DNA of 64,000 nucleotides from Clostridia bacterium. GTDB lineage: Bacteria; Bacillota; Clostridia; Saccharofermentanales; Saccharofermentanaceae. Made by a program: the position numbers and the translations under genes. Within the stretch, counting starts at the first letter, position 1, and the number at the start of each line of letters is the position of its first letter. The stretch is taken from assembly GCA_024403735.1 (NCBI GenBank), contig JAKSRG010000012.1, forward strand, positions 1-64,000, written 5' to 3'. The notes beneath the pieces were generated by a model. That model was not told where the DNA came from. It was given only the letters and a program-made list of their open reading frames with translations, and did not search any database. Positions 36,137 through 45,414 of the stretch are shown piece after piece.

Positions 36137-36931
36137 CTATGCTTTAACGATAATAAGTGATTCTTTCCCTGCTTCATCCTTAGTAGATAGAAGCCTAATT
36201 GAACCATATATGTCTCGTAATTCCTGCTCAATAGAACTAATGTCTTCATTAACTACATCAACCATTGAAGATATCTTTCCATCTTTAATAAGTATGAGTT
36301 TATCACAAAAGTGAAGTGCAAGATTAATGTCATGGAGCGAAACTAATGCGCATTTATCCTGTCCCACAATCTGCTTTTTAAGTGTAGTCATCATGTCATA
36401 GCGAACTGCAAAATCCAGTGAACTTTCTGGCTCATCCATGAACAGGACATTAGTATTCGCTACTAGTGCTCGAGCAATAATCACCAGATGTTTCTGACCT
36501 TCACTAAGTGTTAGGAAGTTATCGAACTCTCTATTTTTAAGGCCCAATAACTCGAGCATCTCTTCAGCTTTGGAGATCATTACCTTAGATGGCTTCTCAA
36601 GGATTGAGAGGAACGGATTAAATCCCATGAGTACAACATCTAATACTGTAATATCAATACCGATACCACTTTTCTGAGGAACGAGACTACAATGCTGAGC
36701 GAACGTTTTCGATGACCACGAAGACACATCAGTACCATCTATTACAATCGAACCTTCACTAGGAATTATCTTACAAAGAGACTTAATAAGTGTCGTCTTA
36801 CCACATCCATTGGTGCCAAGTAATCCAACAACTTCGTTCTTCTTTAGTTCAAAGCTAATATCACTTAGGATTTTCTTTTTGCCATATCTGGCGGACAAAT
36901 TCTTGACCTTAACTAATTCAGTACTACTCAT
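36137..36931 (-). CDS. ABC importer ATPase (FecE/BtuD type), probably Mo/W
   Basis: A 264-aa ATPase with Walker A GTNGCGKTT, signature LSEGQ and Walker B NVLFMDEPESSLD. It belongs to the iron-siderophore/B12/molybdate class. With the FecCD-type permease and binding protein next to ModE and MobA genes, the likely cargo is molybdate or tungstate, as in the MolABC importer; the sequence alone does not exclude an iron complex. It overlaps the permease gene by 4 bp. Confidence 0.85.
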   Translation of the reverse strand: MSSTELVKVKNLSARYGKKKILSDISFELKKNEVVGLLGTNGCGKTTLIKSLCKIIPSEGSIVIDGTDVSSWSSKTFAQHCSLVPQKSGIGIDITVLDVVLMGFNPFLSILEKPSKVMISKAEEMLELLGLKNREFDNFLTLSEGQKHLVIIARALVANTNVLFMDEPESSLDFAVRYDMMTTLKKQIVGQDKCALVSLHDINLALHFCDKLILIKDGKISSMVDVVNEDISSIEQELRDIYGSIRLLSTKDEAGKESLIIVKA

Positions 36932-37935
36932 ACTTCCTTCCCCCCCTTGTAGATAATGAATACCAGGAAAGGCACTCCGATTATGCTTGTGAAGATACTG
37001 ACAGGAAGTTCAGTAGCTGCCACGCTTCTTGCCAAGATATCTGAGGCAACAAGTAGACAAGAGCCTGTAATTCCGCACAAAATCATAGTTGTAACATTGT
37101 TATTTTTGATTAATCGCTTAGCAATATGAGGCGCTACGAGCCCAATAAAGCTAATTAATCCAGTCATGCTGACTACAGATGCAACTGCAATAGTAGCAGT
37201 AAATATTACTACTAGTCTCATGGCATTCGCATCAAGGCCTAGCATCTTTACCTCGCCTTCATCGGAGGCAAGGATCAATGTACGGCGATGTAGAATAACC
37301 AGAATAACTACACTAATCGCAATCAACAGAATATTGAACCCAATAGAATCTCCATCAATACCATTGAGGCTACCCATAATCCAGTATTCAATGGATGCGA
37401 GTTCCTTCTCAGGGTCAGCGATTAACTTAAGACACATGAGGATAGTCTGAGCGAATGCATGAACTGCGATACCTGCTAAGATAACCGTCGCATTCTTACC
37501 ACTTCTGTCCATCGAAGCTAATAGTAGTGTGAATACCACAGCTAAGAAGGCACCGCCAAAGGCACATACAGTAACAGCTATACTACCAGCGAAGAACAAT
37601 ATGCCAAATGCAGCACCCGCGCTAGCACCTGAAGCGACACCGATAATATCTGGAGACGCTAATTCATTCCTAAATATTGTCTGATATACGTAGCCCGCAA
37701 TACCTAGTGCGAAGCCACCTACGACACCTACTACGGCTCTACTTAGTCTGAGCATCCTAAATACTAGCCACTGTCTGTCGTCGCCAGCGAGTAACCCTTC
37801 AATTGTGAATGGGTACTTACCTACAAATAAACTCAATAAAAAGAGGGCGCACAAAAGTATGCCCCCCATAACAAAGACCAAAATATTTCGTTTATGTAGC
37901 TTACGCTGTTCTGATTGAGCTGTAACTAAATCCAT
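36928..37935 (-). CDS. FecCD-type ABC importer permease
   Basis: A 335-aa permease with about ten helices and FecCD features (GGFALGIAGYVYQTIFRNELASPDIIGVASGA, GLISFIGLVAPHIAKRL). It carries the substrate delivered by the binding protein across the membrane. Start ATG 37935 lies within the end of the upstream gene, a 35-bp overlap; a TTG at 37959 in the same frame is the alternative. Confidence 0.88.
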   Translation of the reverse strand: MDLVTAQSEQRKLHKRNILVFVMGGILLCALFLLSLFVGKYPFTIEGLLAGDDRQWLVFRMLRLSRAVVGVVGGFALGIAGYVYQTIFRNELASPDIIGVASGASAGAAFGILFFAGSIAVTVCAFGGAFLAVVFTLLLASMDRSGKNATVILAGIAVHAFAQTILMCLKLIADPEKELASIEYWIMGSLNGIDGDSIGFNILLIAISVVILVILHRRTLILASDEGEVKMLGLDANAMRLVVIFTATIAVASVVSMTGLISFIGLVAPHIAKRLIKNNNVTTMILCGITGSCLLVASDILARSVAATELPVSIFTSIIGVPFLVFIIYKGGKEV

Positions 37936-38938
37936 AGAATGTCTCGTAAAAATCTTCAATCACATCATAACATGTTTCTTCTGTAACCTTATCAGGATAT
38001 AACTGACTAGCTAGCCACAAGGAACCAAGTACAGTTCCAGGAACTGGGCTATCCCATGCCTCAGCCTCCGATGGAAGCTTAATAACATTACCGTTAACTA
38101 CTGCATCACAGATAGCAAGACCGCTATCACTTAATACAGAATCAACATCATATCCTGCATCTGCTGCAAGGAGAATATACTCTGGGTTCCATGCCAAAAC
38201 CTGCTCATATGAGACTTCAACCCAGTATGTATCATCAACTTCGGCGCCCACATTAGTACCACCAGCGAGGGCGATCATATCAGACTGATACATTCCACTT
38301 GATGCAGTTGAGAGTAAATCTGAATTACCTGCAAGATATATAGTAACAGGCTCCACATCACCAAGAGATGTAGTGAGTAGTTCCTTTACGTTCTTAATAA
38401 AATCAATAAGTTCATTACCACGATCTACAGTATTTGTAGCTGTTGATACGAGTTCTGTCATTGTGATGAGGCCAGCCTCATTCTCAGGGTTCACGAGTAT
38501 AACATCGATATCGAGCTTCTCTAACTTATCCGCTACGTCACTTAATCTTAGTGGCAATACAACAAGATCAGGCTCGAGTGCTACACACGCCTCGAAGTCG
38601 AAGTCCTTAGGCGAACCAACAGTTGGTAAATCGAGTAATTCAGGCGCGCTCAATGAATAAATATTTCTCTTCTCAGGATTAGATTCAATACCTACCATCC
38701 TGTCTTCAATTCCTAGTGCGATAAAAAGGCTTGAAGTAATGTAATAACTACTAACCAGTTTATGTGGTTCAGATTCAATAGTAACTTCTCTACCAGCCTG
38801 ATCAGTAACAGTCAATGGATAAGTAACATCACTAGCTTCTGCCCCTGCTGTTTCTTCCGTTGATTTGGTAGTTAACGAACTACACGATGTCGCGCAAACA
38901 ACCACCAAAACTAATATTGCCGCCAATAATTTCTTCAT
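37901..38938 (-). CDS. Substrate-binding lipoprotein of the FecCD importer
   Basis: A 345-aa lipoprotein: signal peptide with lipobox ending at Cys19 (VCATSC), then a BtuF/FecB-type two-lobed binding domain (LVSSYYITSSLFIALGIEDRMVGIE, ALEPDLVVLPL). It captures the metal oxyanion or complex outside the cell. Context argues for molybdate or tungstate. It lies 10 bp after xdhC. Confidence 0.85.
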   Translation of the reverse strand: MKKLLAAILVLVVVCATSCSSLTTKSTEETAGAEASDVTYPLTVTDQAGREVTIESEPHKLVSSYYITSSLFIALGIEDRMVGIESNPEKRNIYSLSAPELLDLPTVGSPKDFDFEACVALEPDLVVLPLRLSDVADKLEKLDIDVILVNPENEAGLITMTELVSTATNTVDRGNELIDFIKNVKELLTTSLGDVEPVTIYLAGNSDLLSTASSGMYQSDMIALAGGTNVGAEVDDTYWVEVSYEQVLAWNPEYILLAADAGYDVDSVLSDSGLAICDAVVNGNVIKLPSEAEAWDSPVPGTVLGSLWLASQLYPDKVTEETCYDVIEDFYETFYGFSYSSIRTA

Positions 38939-38948
38939 ATAAACCCTT

Positions 38949-39905
38949 TCACTTTAGTGGACATCCGTGATTACGCACAGACCCACGTAGATTAGCGCGT
39001 ACACTTATTAGCTCCGCAGCTACACTAATCGCAATCTCTTCTGGAGTAACTCCGCCTATACTAAGGCCAATTGGTGCATGTATTGTATCAATTCGGTCCT
39101 TACTAAATCCAGCCTTAAGTAGCCTATCGTTAACGAATTCTTTCTTGCGTCTCGAGCCCATAACACCAATATATATCTGCTCTTTACGGAGCACCTGCTC
39201 GAGCACCTCATAGTCGTGTGTATGACCATGCGTCATTATTATCACATAGTCCTTGGATGTTAAGGCCACGTTGTCCTCTATATTTTCATAGTCACCCAAG
39301 ATTACATCCTCAGCATCAGGGAACAACGACTTATCTATGAACTCCTCACGGTTATCCACAATAGTGCAACCGAACCCTACATTACTTAGTACAGGCACCA
39401 GCGCCTGCGCTACGTGACCAGCACCGAAGATAATCACTCTGTCAGGTACAGGGAGCGGAATAGATACAGTATTCGAAGTGCTAACAGCATCACTACTGAA
39501 CGCCAGTTTGTTCTCCACAGTATCAATAACCATGAAGCCACTTTCTTTGCTATCAATCTTACTATCGATAGCCTTGATCTCCGCCTCGAATAGCTCCTTA
39601 TCTACATACAGGAAATGAAGGAACAATGCTCCTCCACATACCATATTGAGCGAAGAATCCTTCATGTTTAGTTCGAAATTCTTCGTGAAAGATTGGCGCG
39701 CGATAACAGAAGCAGCCGCGAGCTCAATAGCTTCCTTCTCTACTGCTCCACCACCAATAGTTCCAGTGATAATTCCATCCTCGTCGACAAGCATCTGAGT
39801 ACCTACTCCGCGTGGAGTGGACCCAGACTTATCGATAATGCTTATGAGCATGGCAGCCTTGTTATACTGCCACACATCCAAGATACGCTTAATAATCTTA
39901 TTCAT
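38949..39905 (-). CDS. xdhC: XdhC/CoxI family maturation protein
   Basis: A 318-aa XdhC. The N-terminal part (DKSGSTPRGVGTQMLV, TIGGGAVE) is XdhC/CoxI, and the C-terminal part has the Rossmann motif VIIFGAGHVAQAL and HGHTHDYE. XdhC binds molybdenum cofactor and delivers the sulfurated form to xanthine dehydrogenase-type hydroxylases. Its last partner, the hydroxylase, is not in the window. It overlaps the tusA-like gene by one base. Confidence 0.92.
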   Translation of the reverse strand: MNKIIKRILDVWQYNKAAMLISIIDKSGSTPRGVGTQMLVDEDGIITGTIGGGAVEKEAIELAAASVIARQSFTKNFELNMKDSSLNMVCGGALFLHFLYVDKELFEAEIKAIDSKIDSKESGFMVIDTVENKLAFSSDAVSTSNTVSIPLPVPDRVIIFGAGHVAQALVPVLSNVGFGCTIVDNREEFIDKSLFPDAEDVILGDYENIEDNVALTSKDYVIIMTHGHTHDYEVLEQVLRKEQIYIGVMGSRRKKEFVNDRLLKAGFSKDRIDTIHAPIGLSIGGVTPEEIAISVAAELISVRANLRGSVRNHGCPLK

Positions 39906-40111
39906 TACTTTTTCTTAAGTGTCATGGAGAACTCTCCATCTTTCTCTACTACTTTTACATCGTAGCCCTGACTAGACGCATAACGAGTTACATTCTCAAC
40001 GCAGACCTTCGCGTCAACGAGCACCTCGAGTTCGGAAGGCTTGTTCGCATTAACTTCCTTCTGAACCATTACTACTGGCATTGGGCAACTTAATCCTCTA
40101 GCATCTACCAT
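39905..40111 (-). CDS. TusA/YedF-like sulfurtransferase
   Basis: A 68-aa TusA-fold protein with the catalytic motif LSCPMPVV (Cys9). It carries sulfur or selenium as a persulfide or perselenide. Beside yedE, selD and a cysteine desulfurase it fits a selenium carrier. Confidence 0.9.
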   Translation of the reverse strand: MVDARGLSCPMPVVMVQKEVNANKPSELEVLVDAKVCVENVTRYASSQGYDVKVVEKDGEFSMTLKKK

Positions 40112-40122
40112 AGTATATCTCC

Positions 40123-41232
40123 TTATTTAGATTTCTTATCAAGTCTTGGAATGTTCAAGATAGATACGGCTAGTAGCACTACAAAGATAATAGCTACTGC
40201 AACCTTACCTGTATCTGCAATTCCACCTGCATTATATGTACCATCCTCAGCGAGGCTAGCTGCTGAACCAGCGAGCTTGAGGTTATGTGCCAAGGCAGCG
40301 CCTACGACCATTCCGAAAACAGTCACCGCGCTATCACCATTACCTTCACCAGCAAGGATGAGCTGTCTCAAAGGACAACCTCCGAGGAGTACTGAACCCC
40401 ATCCTACGATAACCATACCGAGGAGGTTCCAAAGCTGACTAGCATGTGCGATTGGCTGAAGATATGTTGAGAAACCACTGAAGTTTCCAAGGATAACATT
40501 ACCAATGAGGATAGTTACGAATACAACAACAAAGCCAGAAAGAAGGTTAAAGTCCTTGAACATAACTACATCTCTCATACCGCCTACCATACAAATTCTT
40601 GACTTCTGAGCAAGCGCACCAACTACCATAGCAATAGCAAGTGATACAAAAAGTGGTGCATGCATTGAACCAGGACCTTTCTCAGAGAAGAGGAAGATAC
40701 CAGGAACAGCAATAACGAGTGCGAGGAGTACCACTGCACTAACAGGCATTACAAATCCCTCTGTCAAAGTAACTGAGTAGTTTCTCTTGAGGCTAAATCC
40801 CTTCTTGAGGAAGAAGATACCAATCAAGATACCAATAGCAAATCCTGCGAGACCAACAAAAGCGTTAAGGTCACCGCCACCCATACGAATAACCATACGA
40901 AGTGGGCAGCCAAGGAATACGAGCGCGCCGATCATAACAGATGCACCAAGGATAAATCTTACTGCAGGTGATGAACCAGCCTTAGCTTTGAACTCCTTTG
41001 TAGCCAAAGACATAATAAATGAACCAAGTACGAGACCAATAATCTCAGGTCTTACATACTGAACTACTGCAGCCTGGTGTAATCCCAAGGCACCTGCTAT
41101 ATCTCTTTCGAAGCATGCAATACAGAAACCCATGTTCTTTGGATTTCCAAGTGCTGTGAGTGCCAATGCTGCAATACCTATCACAAGACCAGTTATTAGC
41201 ACCCAAATGTTAACCTTACTGTTTTTTCCCAT
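40123..41232 (-). CDS. yedE: YedE-type putative selenium transporter
   Basis: A 369-aa protein with about ten helices and two internal repeats, each with GCPLR (near 109 and 283) plus GFCIACFERDI and RICMVGGMRD. This is the YeeE/YedE family, proposed to import selenium (or thiosulfate in YeeE). Fixed company with selD and TusA-like genes supports selenium. AGGAGG lies upstream of the start. Confidence 0.9.
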   Translation of the reverse strand: MGKNSKVNIWVLITGLVIGIAALALTALGNPKNMGFCIACFERDIAGALGLHQAAVVQYVRPEIIGLVLGSFIMSLATKEFKAKAGSSPAVRFILGASVMIGALVFLGCPLRMVIRMGGGDLNAFVGLAGFAIGILIGIFFLKKGFSLKRNYSVTLTEGFVMPVSAVVLLALVIAVPGIFLFSEKGPGSMHAPLFVSLAIAMVVGALAQKSRICMVGGMRDVVMFKDFNLLSGFVVVFVTILIGNVILGNFSGFSTYLQPIAHASQLWNLLGMVIVGWGSVLLGGCPLRQLILAGEGNGDSAVTVFGMVVGAALAHNLKLAGSAASLAEDGTYNAGGIADTGKVAVAIIFVVLLAVSILNIPRLDKKSK

Positions 41233-41256
41233 AAAAACAGCCCTCCTATAAATAAA

Positions 41257-42291
41257 TCAATGAATGTATATATATTTATCGCCCATCTTCTCTTTCACAA
41301 CGCCAATGCGCTGAGCAGATGGAACGTTATTTTTGAGTTCGTCATAGAAAGCATCTGCATCCTTGCTATCTACTGCTATTAATAGTCCTCCAGACGTCTG
41401 TGGATCGTATAGCATATCCTGCTTTGCTAATATGCAATCGCCTGGATCAACATACTTCTCTGCGAAGTCTCTGTTGCGATACATACCTTCTGGCAATATT
41501 CCGATAGTCGCAAGTTCCAATGCTTCACTAAGTAAATCAATACTGTCCACATCGATATGAAGTTCAACGTCACTACCAGTCGCCATCTCACTAGCGTGGC
41601 CTAGTAGTCCAAATCCTGTGACATCAGTACATGCATGAACATCGTATTTGACCATGATGTCTCTGGCATTTTTATTAAGTGTCATCATGAGCTTAAGTGC
41701 GTAGTCGTAAGTCTCTTTGCTGACCATATCGACCTTAGCTGCAGTAGTAATAATTCCCATACCAATTGGCTTAGTTAGGAATAGTACATCCCCTGGCTTA
41801 GCGCCGATATTTCTTATGAGCTTATCTGGATGAACAAATCCTGTTACAGATAGACCATACTTAGGTTCATCGTCGAGGATACTATGTCCACCAGTGATAA
41901 GTGCACCAGCTTCATATACCTTGCTGTAGCCACCCTTAAGTATCTCGTGAATAGCATCTTTAGGCATATCCTTAGGGACTGCCATTATGTTAAGTGCAAG
42001 CTTAGGTTCACCACCCATTGCATACACATCTGATAGCGCATTAGTTGCTGCAATCGCACCGAATGTGAACGGATCATCTGCAATCGGAGGAAAGAAGTCC
42101 ACAGTCTGAACTAATGCCAGTTCATCAGTAACTTTATATACGCTGGCATCATCACTCTTATCAAATCCGACCAATAGATTAGGGTCGTTATGAACCTGTA
42201 GGTCTTCCAAGAGACTAGCTAGTACTCCCGCTCCTACCTTCGCACCACAACCAGCGCAGTTAGCTAATTTTGTTAGTTTAATATCGTCCAT
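41257..42291 (-). CDS. selD: Selenide, water dikinase SelD
   Basis: A 344-aa enzyme that makes selenophosphate from selenide and ATP. The active-site loop reads NCAGCGAKVG: Cys15 and Lys18 align with Cys17 and Lys20 of E. coli SelD, while the second Cys is Ala. The codon is TGT, so it is not a selenoprotein. DPQTSGGLL and TDVTGFGLLGH are conserved. No selA, selB, selC or ybbB is in the window; the operon points to selenium for the molybdenum hydroxylase cofactor. Confidence 0.96.
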   Translation of the reverse strand: MDDIKLTKLANCAGCGAKVGAGVLASLLEDLQVHNDPNLLVGFDKSDDASVYKVTDELALVQTVDFFPPIADDPFTFGAIAATNALSDVYAMGGEPKLALNIMAVPKDMPKDAIHEILKGGYSKVYEAGALITGGHSILDDEPKYGLSVTGFVHPDKLIRNIGAKPGDVLFLTKPIGMGIITTAAKVDMVSKETYDYALKLMMTLNKNARDIMVKYDVHACTDVTGFGLLGHASEMATGSDVELHIDVDSIDLLSEALELATIGILPEGMYRNRDFAEKYVDPGDCILAKQDMLYDPQTSGGLLIAVDSKDADAFYDELKNNVPSAQRIGVVKEKMGDKYIYIH

Positions 42292-42292
42292 A

Positions 42293-43078
42293 TTAACTCC
42301 TACTAAGCTTAAGTATTGCCTCTAATACTCCACCAGCAATCGCTAATGCCTTATCAGATACTAGGGTGCAGTATTCCGTATTTCCTCTTGGGTCTACATC
42401 ACCACTTTTAAGGCCTTCTCTGACAGGCGTTCCATCAGCTATAAGTCCTCTTAACACACCATCAATAGTGCTGAGCATTGGCTTACCTTCTACATATCCA
42501 ATGACATCACCAGACTTAACAACGTCGCCGATGCTATGTACAGACTTGAATACTCCATCAGCAGGTGCTCTTAATACTCGTTCACCTGCAAATCCTCCGA
42601 TAAGTCCAGGGATATTAGTATTAGGTAGCGCTGCTCCTTCATAGATAGCTCGGCCTAGTGTATGACCACGCATCGACTCAATTACTGCATGACAGTCTTC
42701 CCCAGCTACAAATCCAGGACCAACGCCAATCACAACCTCTGCATCACTAATCTTAGTGCCAGTATTTCGCTTGGCGAGTATTGCATCCACCACTACATCA
42801 GGTGATATAGCCTTAATGATATTAGCCTCAGGATCTGGCACAACAGGAATAAACCCGCTATCTAATGCCTCGAATACTTCTTCCTTTTTTGTAGCCTTAA
42901 CTGCCTTTATTCCTTCGACAACCGTCTCCCCATTTCGTATAGCTTCACAGAAGGAAACAGTTCGTCTAATCGCTAATGGATTAGGTAGATCAGTCATCAC
43001 AATATTTAGGCCAGCATTATATAGTCTTAGTGCGATACCACTAGCCAAATCTCCTGCACCTTTAATCACTACAAGCAT
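42293..43078 (-). CDS. yqeB: YqeB, Se-dependent Mo hydroxylase maturation protein
   Basis: A 261-aa protein of the YqeB (EF2563) family: nucleotide-binding start VVIKGAGDLASGIALRLYNAG, GPGFVAGEDCHAV in the middle, and a biotinyl-like beta end (GVFKSVHSIGDVVKSGDVIGYVEG). It is known only as a marker of selenium-dependent molybdenum hydroxylase clusters. Overlaps yqeC by 10 bp. Confidence 0.9.
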   Translation of the reverse strand: MLVVIKGAGDLASGIALRLYNAGLNIVMTDLPNPLAIRRTVSFCEAIRNGETVVEGIKAVKATKKEEVFEALDSGFIPVVPDPEANIIKAISPDVVVDAILAKRNTGTKISDAEVVIGVGPGFVAGEDCHAVIESMRGHTLGRAIYEGAALPNTNIPGLIGGFAGERVLRAPADGVFKSVHSIGDVVKSGDVIGYVEGKPMLSTIDGVLRGLIADGTPVREGLKSGDVDPRGNTEYCTLVSDKALAIAGGVLEAILKLSRS

Positions 43079-43758
43079 GCATATTCTCCGTTTCTAATAC
43101 TTCCTGCTACGACTGGAACTGTTGCATATCTACGCATAGCCTTAGCTACTTCCATCTGTTCCTTCGTCTCGACTTTGTTAATCAATATTCTCGTTCCATA
43201 TCCTTCGCTATTTACGACCTTCATGGCGAGCTCAGGCGTAACAACACTATCCTCACTCAACCCTACTAATCCGGCATAAATATTAGGCCTATGGCACGTA
43301 CTACTTATCTCTTTTCCTATACCATCAATTCCCATCACGAGGATTGTCTGGTTAGTTCCTATTGGTATCACTGGCTCATTCTCTCCATGCGCCTTGAGTG
43401 GTAATCCCCTTGCTCCATCAGCTTCACAGATAACGTAATCTGCCAAGGTCCCCAATCGATCAATCGCCACATTCGGAGGAATGAGCTTACCGTTATCATC
43501 TATGCCACCAGCTACACATATAACCCCATGGCTATCTACTGACTTCCTTATTTCCGCCTCATCACTCGACATAATTAGCACCACATCTTCTGGCGGATAT
43601 ATCCTTGTCGTGGTGCAGATTATTACCGTCCCACTGGAGGCTAGTTCCTTCGCTAGCTGTAGCATCAGGCTGGTCTTTCCTCCGCCTCCGACTATGCTGG
43701 TTATACCCTTCTCAATTTGTAGAATTCTAGATATCTCCATGTCCGTATCCCCAGTCAC
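43069..43758 (-). CDS. yqeC: YqeC, Se-dependent hydroxylase accessory protein
   Basis: A 229-aa P-loop protein (SIVGGGGKTSLMLQLA; CTTTRIYPPED; ICEADGARGLPLKAH) of the YqeC family, found with yqeB, xdhC and selD. Role unknown. Overlaps the next gene upstream by 4 bp. Confidence 0.9.
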   Translation of the reverse strand: MTGDTDMEISRILQIEKGITSIVGGGGKTSLMLQLAKELASSGTVIICTTTRIYPPEDVVLIMSSDEAEIRKSVDSHGVICVAGGIDDNGKLIPPNVAIDRLGTLADYVICEADGARGLPLKAHGENEPVIPIGTNQTILVMGIDGIGKEISSTCHRPNIYAGLVGLSEDSVVTPELAMKVVNSEGYGTRILINKVETKEQMEVAKAMRRYATVPVVAGSIRNGEYACL

Positions 43759-43994
43759 AACATCAGGTCGTGACAGCCCTGCACTTCTATTCCTGCCTCA
43801 TCCAAAGCAGCCATAGTTCTGTCTTTATTCTCTGGCGCGCATCGCCACGCTATACCGCAGTCCGCACTCACACTTCGAGGCGCAGATACGAGTTTGCCAT
43901 CAATTCCTTTGGCCTTGCATATGCGCTCTGTCGCCATGGCTTCAGCCGTCGTGAAATAAGTAACTACAAAGTATGGTTTCTTCTCTCTCATCAC
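43755..43994 (-). CDS. DUF3343 protein
   Basis: A 79-aa protein of the DUF3343 family (FVVTYFTTAEAMATERICKAKGI, CGIAWRC) with two conserved Cys. It is a standard small member of this operon type and may carry selenium or sulfur. Overlaps the desulfurase gene by 4 bp. Confidence 0.87.
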   Translation of the reverse strand: MMREKKPYFVVTYFTTAEAMATERICKAKGIDGKLVSAPRSVSADCGIAWRCAPENKDRTMAALDEAGIEVQGCHDLML

Positions 43995-45133
43995 GCCTCA
44001 CCCGCAATCTCTCTGAGCGCACTAATCGCCACGTCTACTTCTTCAATAGTGTTTCCATAACCAAAGCTGAATCGAACCACGCCCTGCTCAACAGTCCCCA
44101 GGGCCTCATGCATCCTTGGCGCACAATGAGCACCTGGACGAGTAGCAATCCCATAATCTTCCATGAGCACGTCAGATAGCTCAGCTGACCCCATGCCCTC
44201 CAGATTAATAGCAACAATAGGTGCATGTACCGAGCTATGATCACCATAGATAGTTATCCCATCTATATCCTTCAGACCAACTCGAAAACGCTCTGCGAGC
44301 CCCGCCTCTTTGGCCTGAATATTCTCAATTCCAATCTCATTAATATACGTGATCGCACTAGATAACCCAGCAATTCCATGACTATTTAATGTGCCTGCCT
44401 CAAGCCTTGTAGGCATCTCACTTGGGTGCTCCTTAAGATAAGACTGCACCCCACTACCACCATGCTTATACGCACTAATATGAATACCATCAGCTACACA
44501 TAGCCCGCCTACACCCTGAGGCGCGAGTAATGACTTATGACCAGTGAATGCAAGTATATCGATATTCATTTCCTTCATACTTATAGGGAATGCACCAGCT
44601 GTCTGTGAAGCATCTACCAAATAGATAAGATTATGCTTATGAGCTATCTCACCTACACGCTTAACATCAATAACATTTCCAGTGACATTGGATGCATGGG
44701 TAGTAATAATCACCTTAGTATTAGCCTTAATGAGCGGCTCGATATCCTCGTAGTTAATGTTTCCATTTCTATCACTACGAATGAAACTAACCTCTACGCC
44801 ATCCTTCTCTAAGGCATACAAAGGTCTTAGTACTGAGTTATGTTCCAGATCAGTTGTGATTACGTGATCACCCTTACCAAGTATTCCCTTAATTGCGATA
44901 TTTAGGCTGTCAGTTGCATTTGAAGTGAAGACTACATTACGTGGATTATCTACATCAAAAAGGCGCGCCACCTTCTCTCTAGCCTCATATATAACTCTAG
45001 AGGCATCGAGCGCCTGAGTTCCAGCCGATCTACCACTATTACCGAGCGTAGTCATGGCCTTAACTACTGCATCGATGACACATTGTGGCTTATGAATTGT
45101 AGTAGCTGCATTATCAAAATAAATAGAACTCAT
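43991..45133 (-). CDS. Cysteine desulfurase family protein (selenium branch)
   Basis: A 380-aa PLP enzyme with Lys200 in FTGHKSLLAPQG, LVDASQTAG and catalytic Cys337 in TRPGAHCAPRM. It takes S or Se from Cys or Sec. This subgroup goes with orphan selD in Se-dependent hydroxylase clusters. First gene of the operon, so the promoter lies in 45134-45414; no riboswitch was recognised there. Confidence 0.93.
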   Translation of the reverse strand: MSSIYFDNAATTIHKPQCVIDAVVKAMTTLGNSGRSAGTQALDASRVIYEAREKVARLFDVDNPRNVVFTSNATDSLNIAIKGILGKGDHVITTDLEHNSVLRPLYALEKDGVEVSFIRSDRNGNINYEDIEPLIKANTKVIITTHASNVTGNVIDVKRVGEIAHKHNLIYLVDASQTAGAFPISMKEMNIDILAFTGHKSLLAPQGVGGLCVADGIHISAYKHGGSGVQSYLKEHPSEMPTRLEAGTLNSHGIAGLSSAITYINEIGIENIQAKEAGLAERFRVGLKDIDGITIYGDHSSVHAPIVAINLEGMGSAELSDVLMEDYGIATRPGAHCAPRMHEALGTVEQGVVRFSFGYGNTIEEVDVAISALREIAGEA

Positions 45134-45199
45134 CGCTAGTCTTACCCTACCGTTGTATTTTCTCGTATATAACGACTAGCTAATTATAAAACTAAACAA

Positions 45200-45290
45200 A
45201 TATCATTACAAATCCACACGCAAATCTTCCGTACTTAGTCGACAATTCTCTAATTGCTTGTTCCGACCCGCTCGAAAACACGCTCTCCAC
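45200..45290 (-). pseudogene. Remnant of an ECF sigma factor gene
   Basis: One frame reads SEQAIRELSTKYGRF, closely matching SEHAISELSAKYGRM at the start of the sigma factor at 63286-63840. No start, and no homology beyond about 30 residues. A decayed fragment in the desulfurase upstream region. Confidence 0.55.
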
Positions 45291-45298
45291 CACCCAAC

Positions 45299-45325
45299 TT
45301 ATCCATAGTTTCAAACTATGGATAA
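45299..45325. promoter_or_regulatory. 27-bp perfect palindrome in divergent promoter region
   Basis: TTATCCATAGTTT-C-AAACTATGGATAA lies between the divergent selenium/molybdenum operon and the MetE-like gene, 90 bp before the latter. With no T-run on either side it looks more like an operator than a terminator. The core ATAGTTT/AAACTAT also occurs at 4747-4764. Confidence 0.55.
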
Positions 45326-45414
45326 AGCCTATTTTTATGTATTTCACTAAATCTATCCAATCCATTAATATCTTCACATACAAAACACATGAGCAATCAA
45401 ACGGAGGAAATTAA

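Noticed and set aside
41257..42291. SelD as a selenoprotein
   Set aside because: The active-site codon is TGT (Cys), not TGA.
45134..45414. Riboswitch before the MetE-like gene or the selenium operon
   Set aside because: No conserved SAM, B12 or Moco riboswitch core could be recognised; only a palindrome and a sigma remnant were seen.
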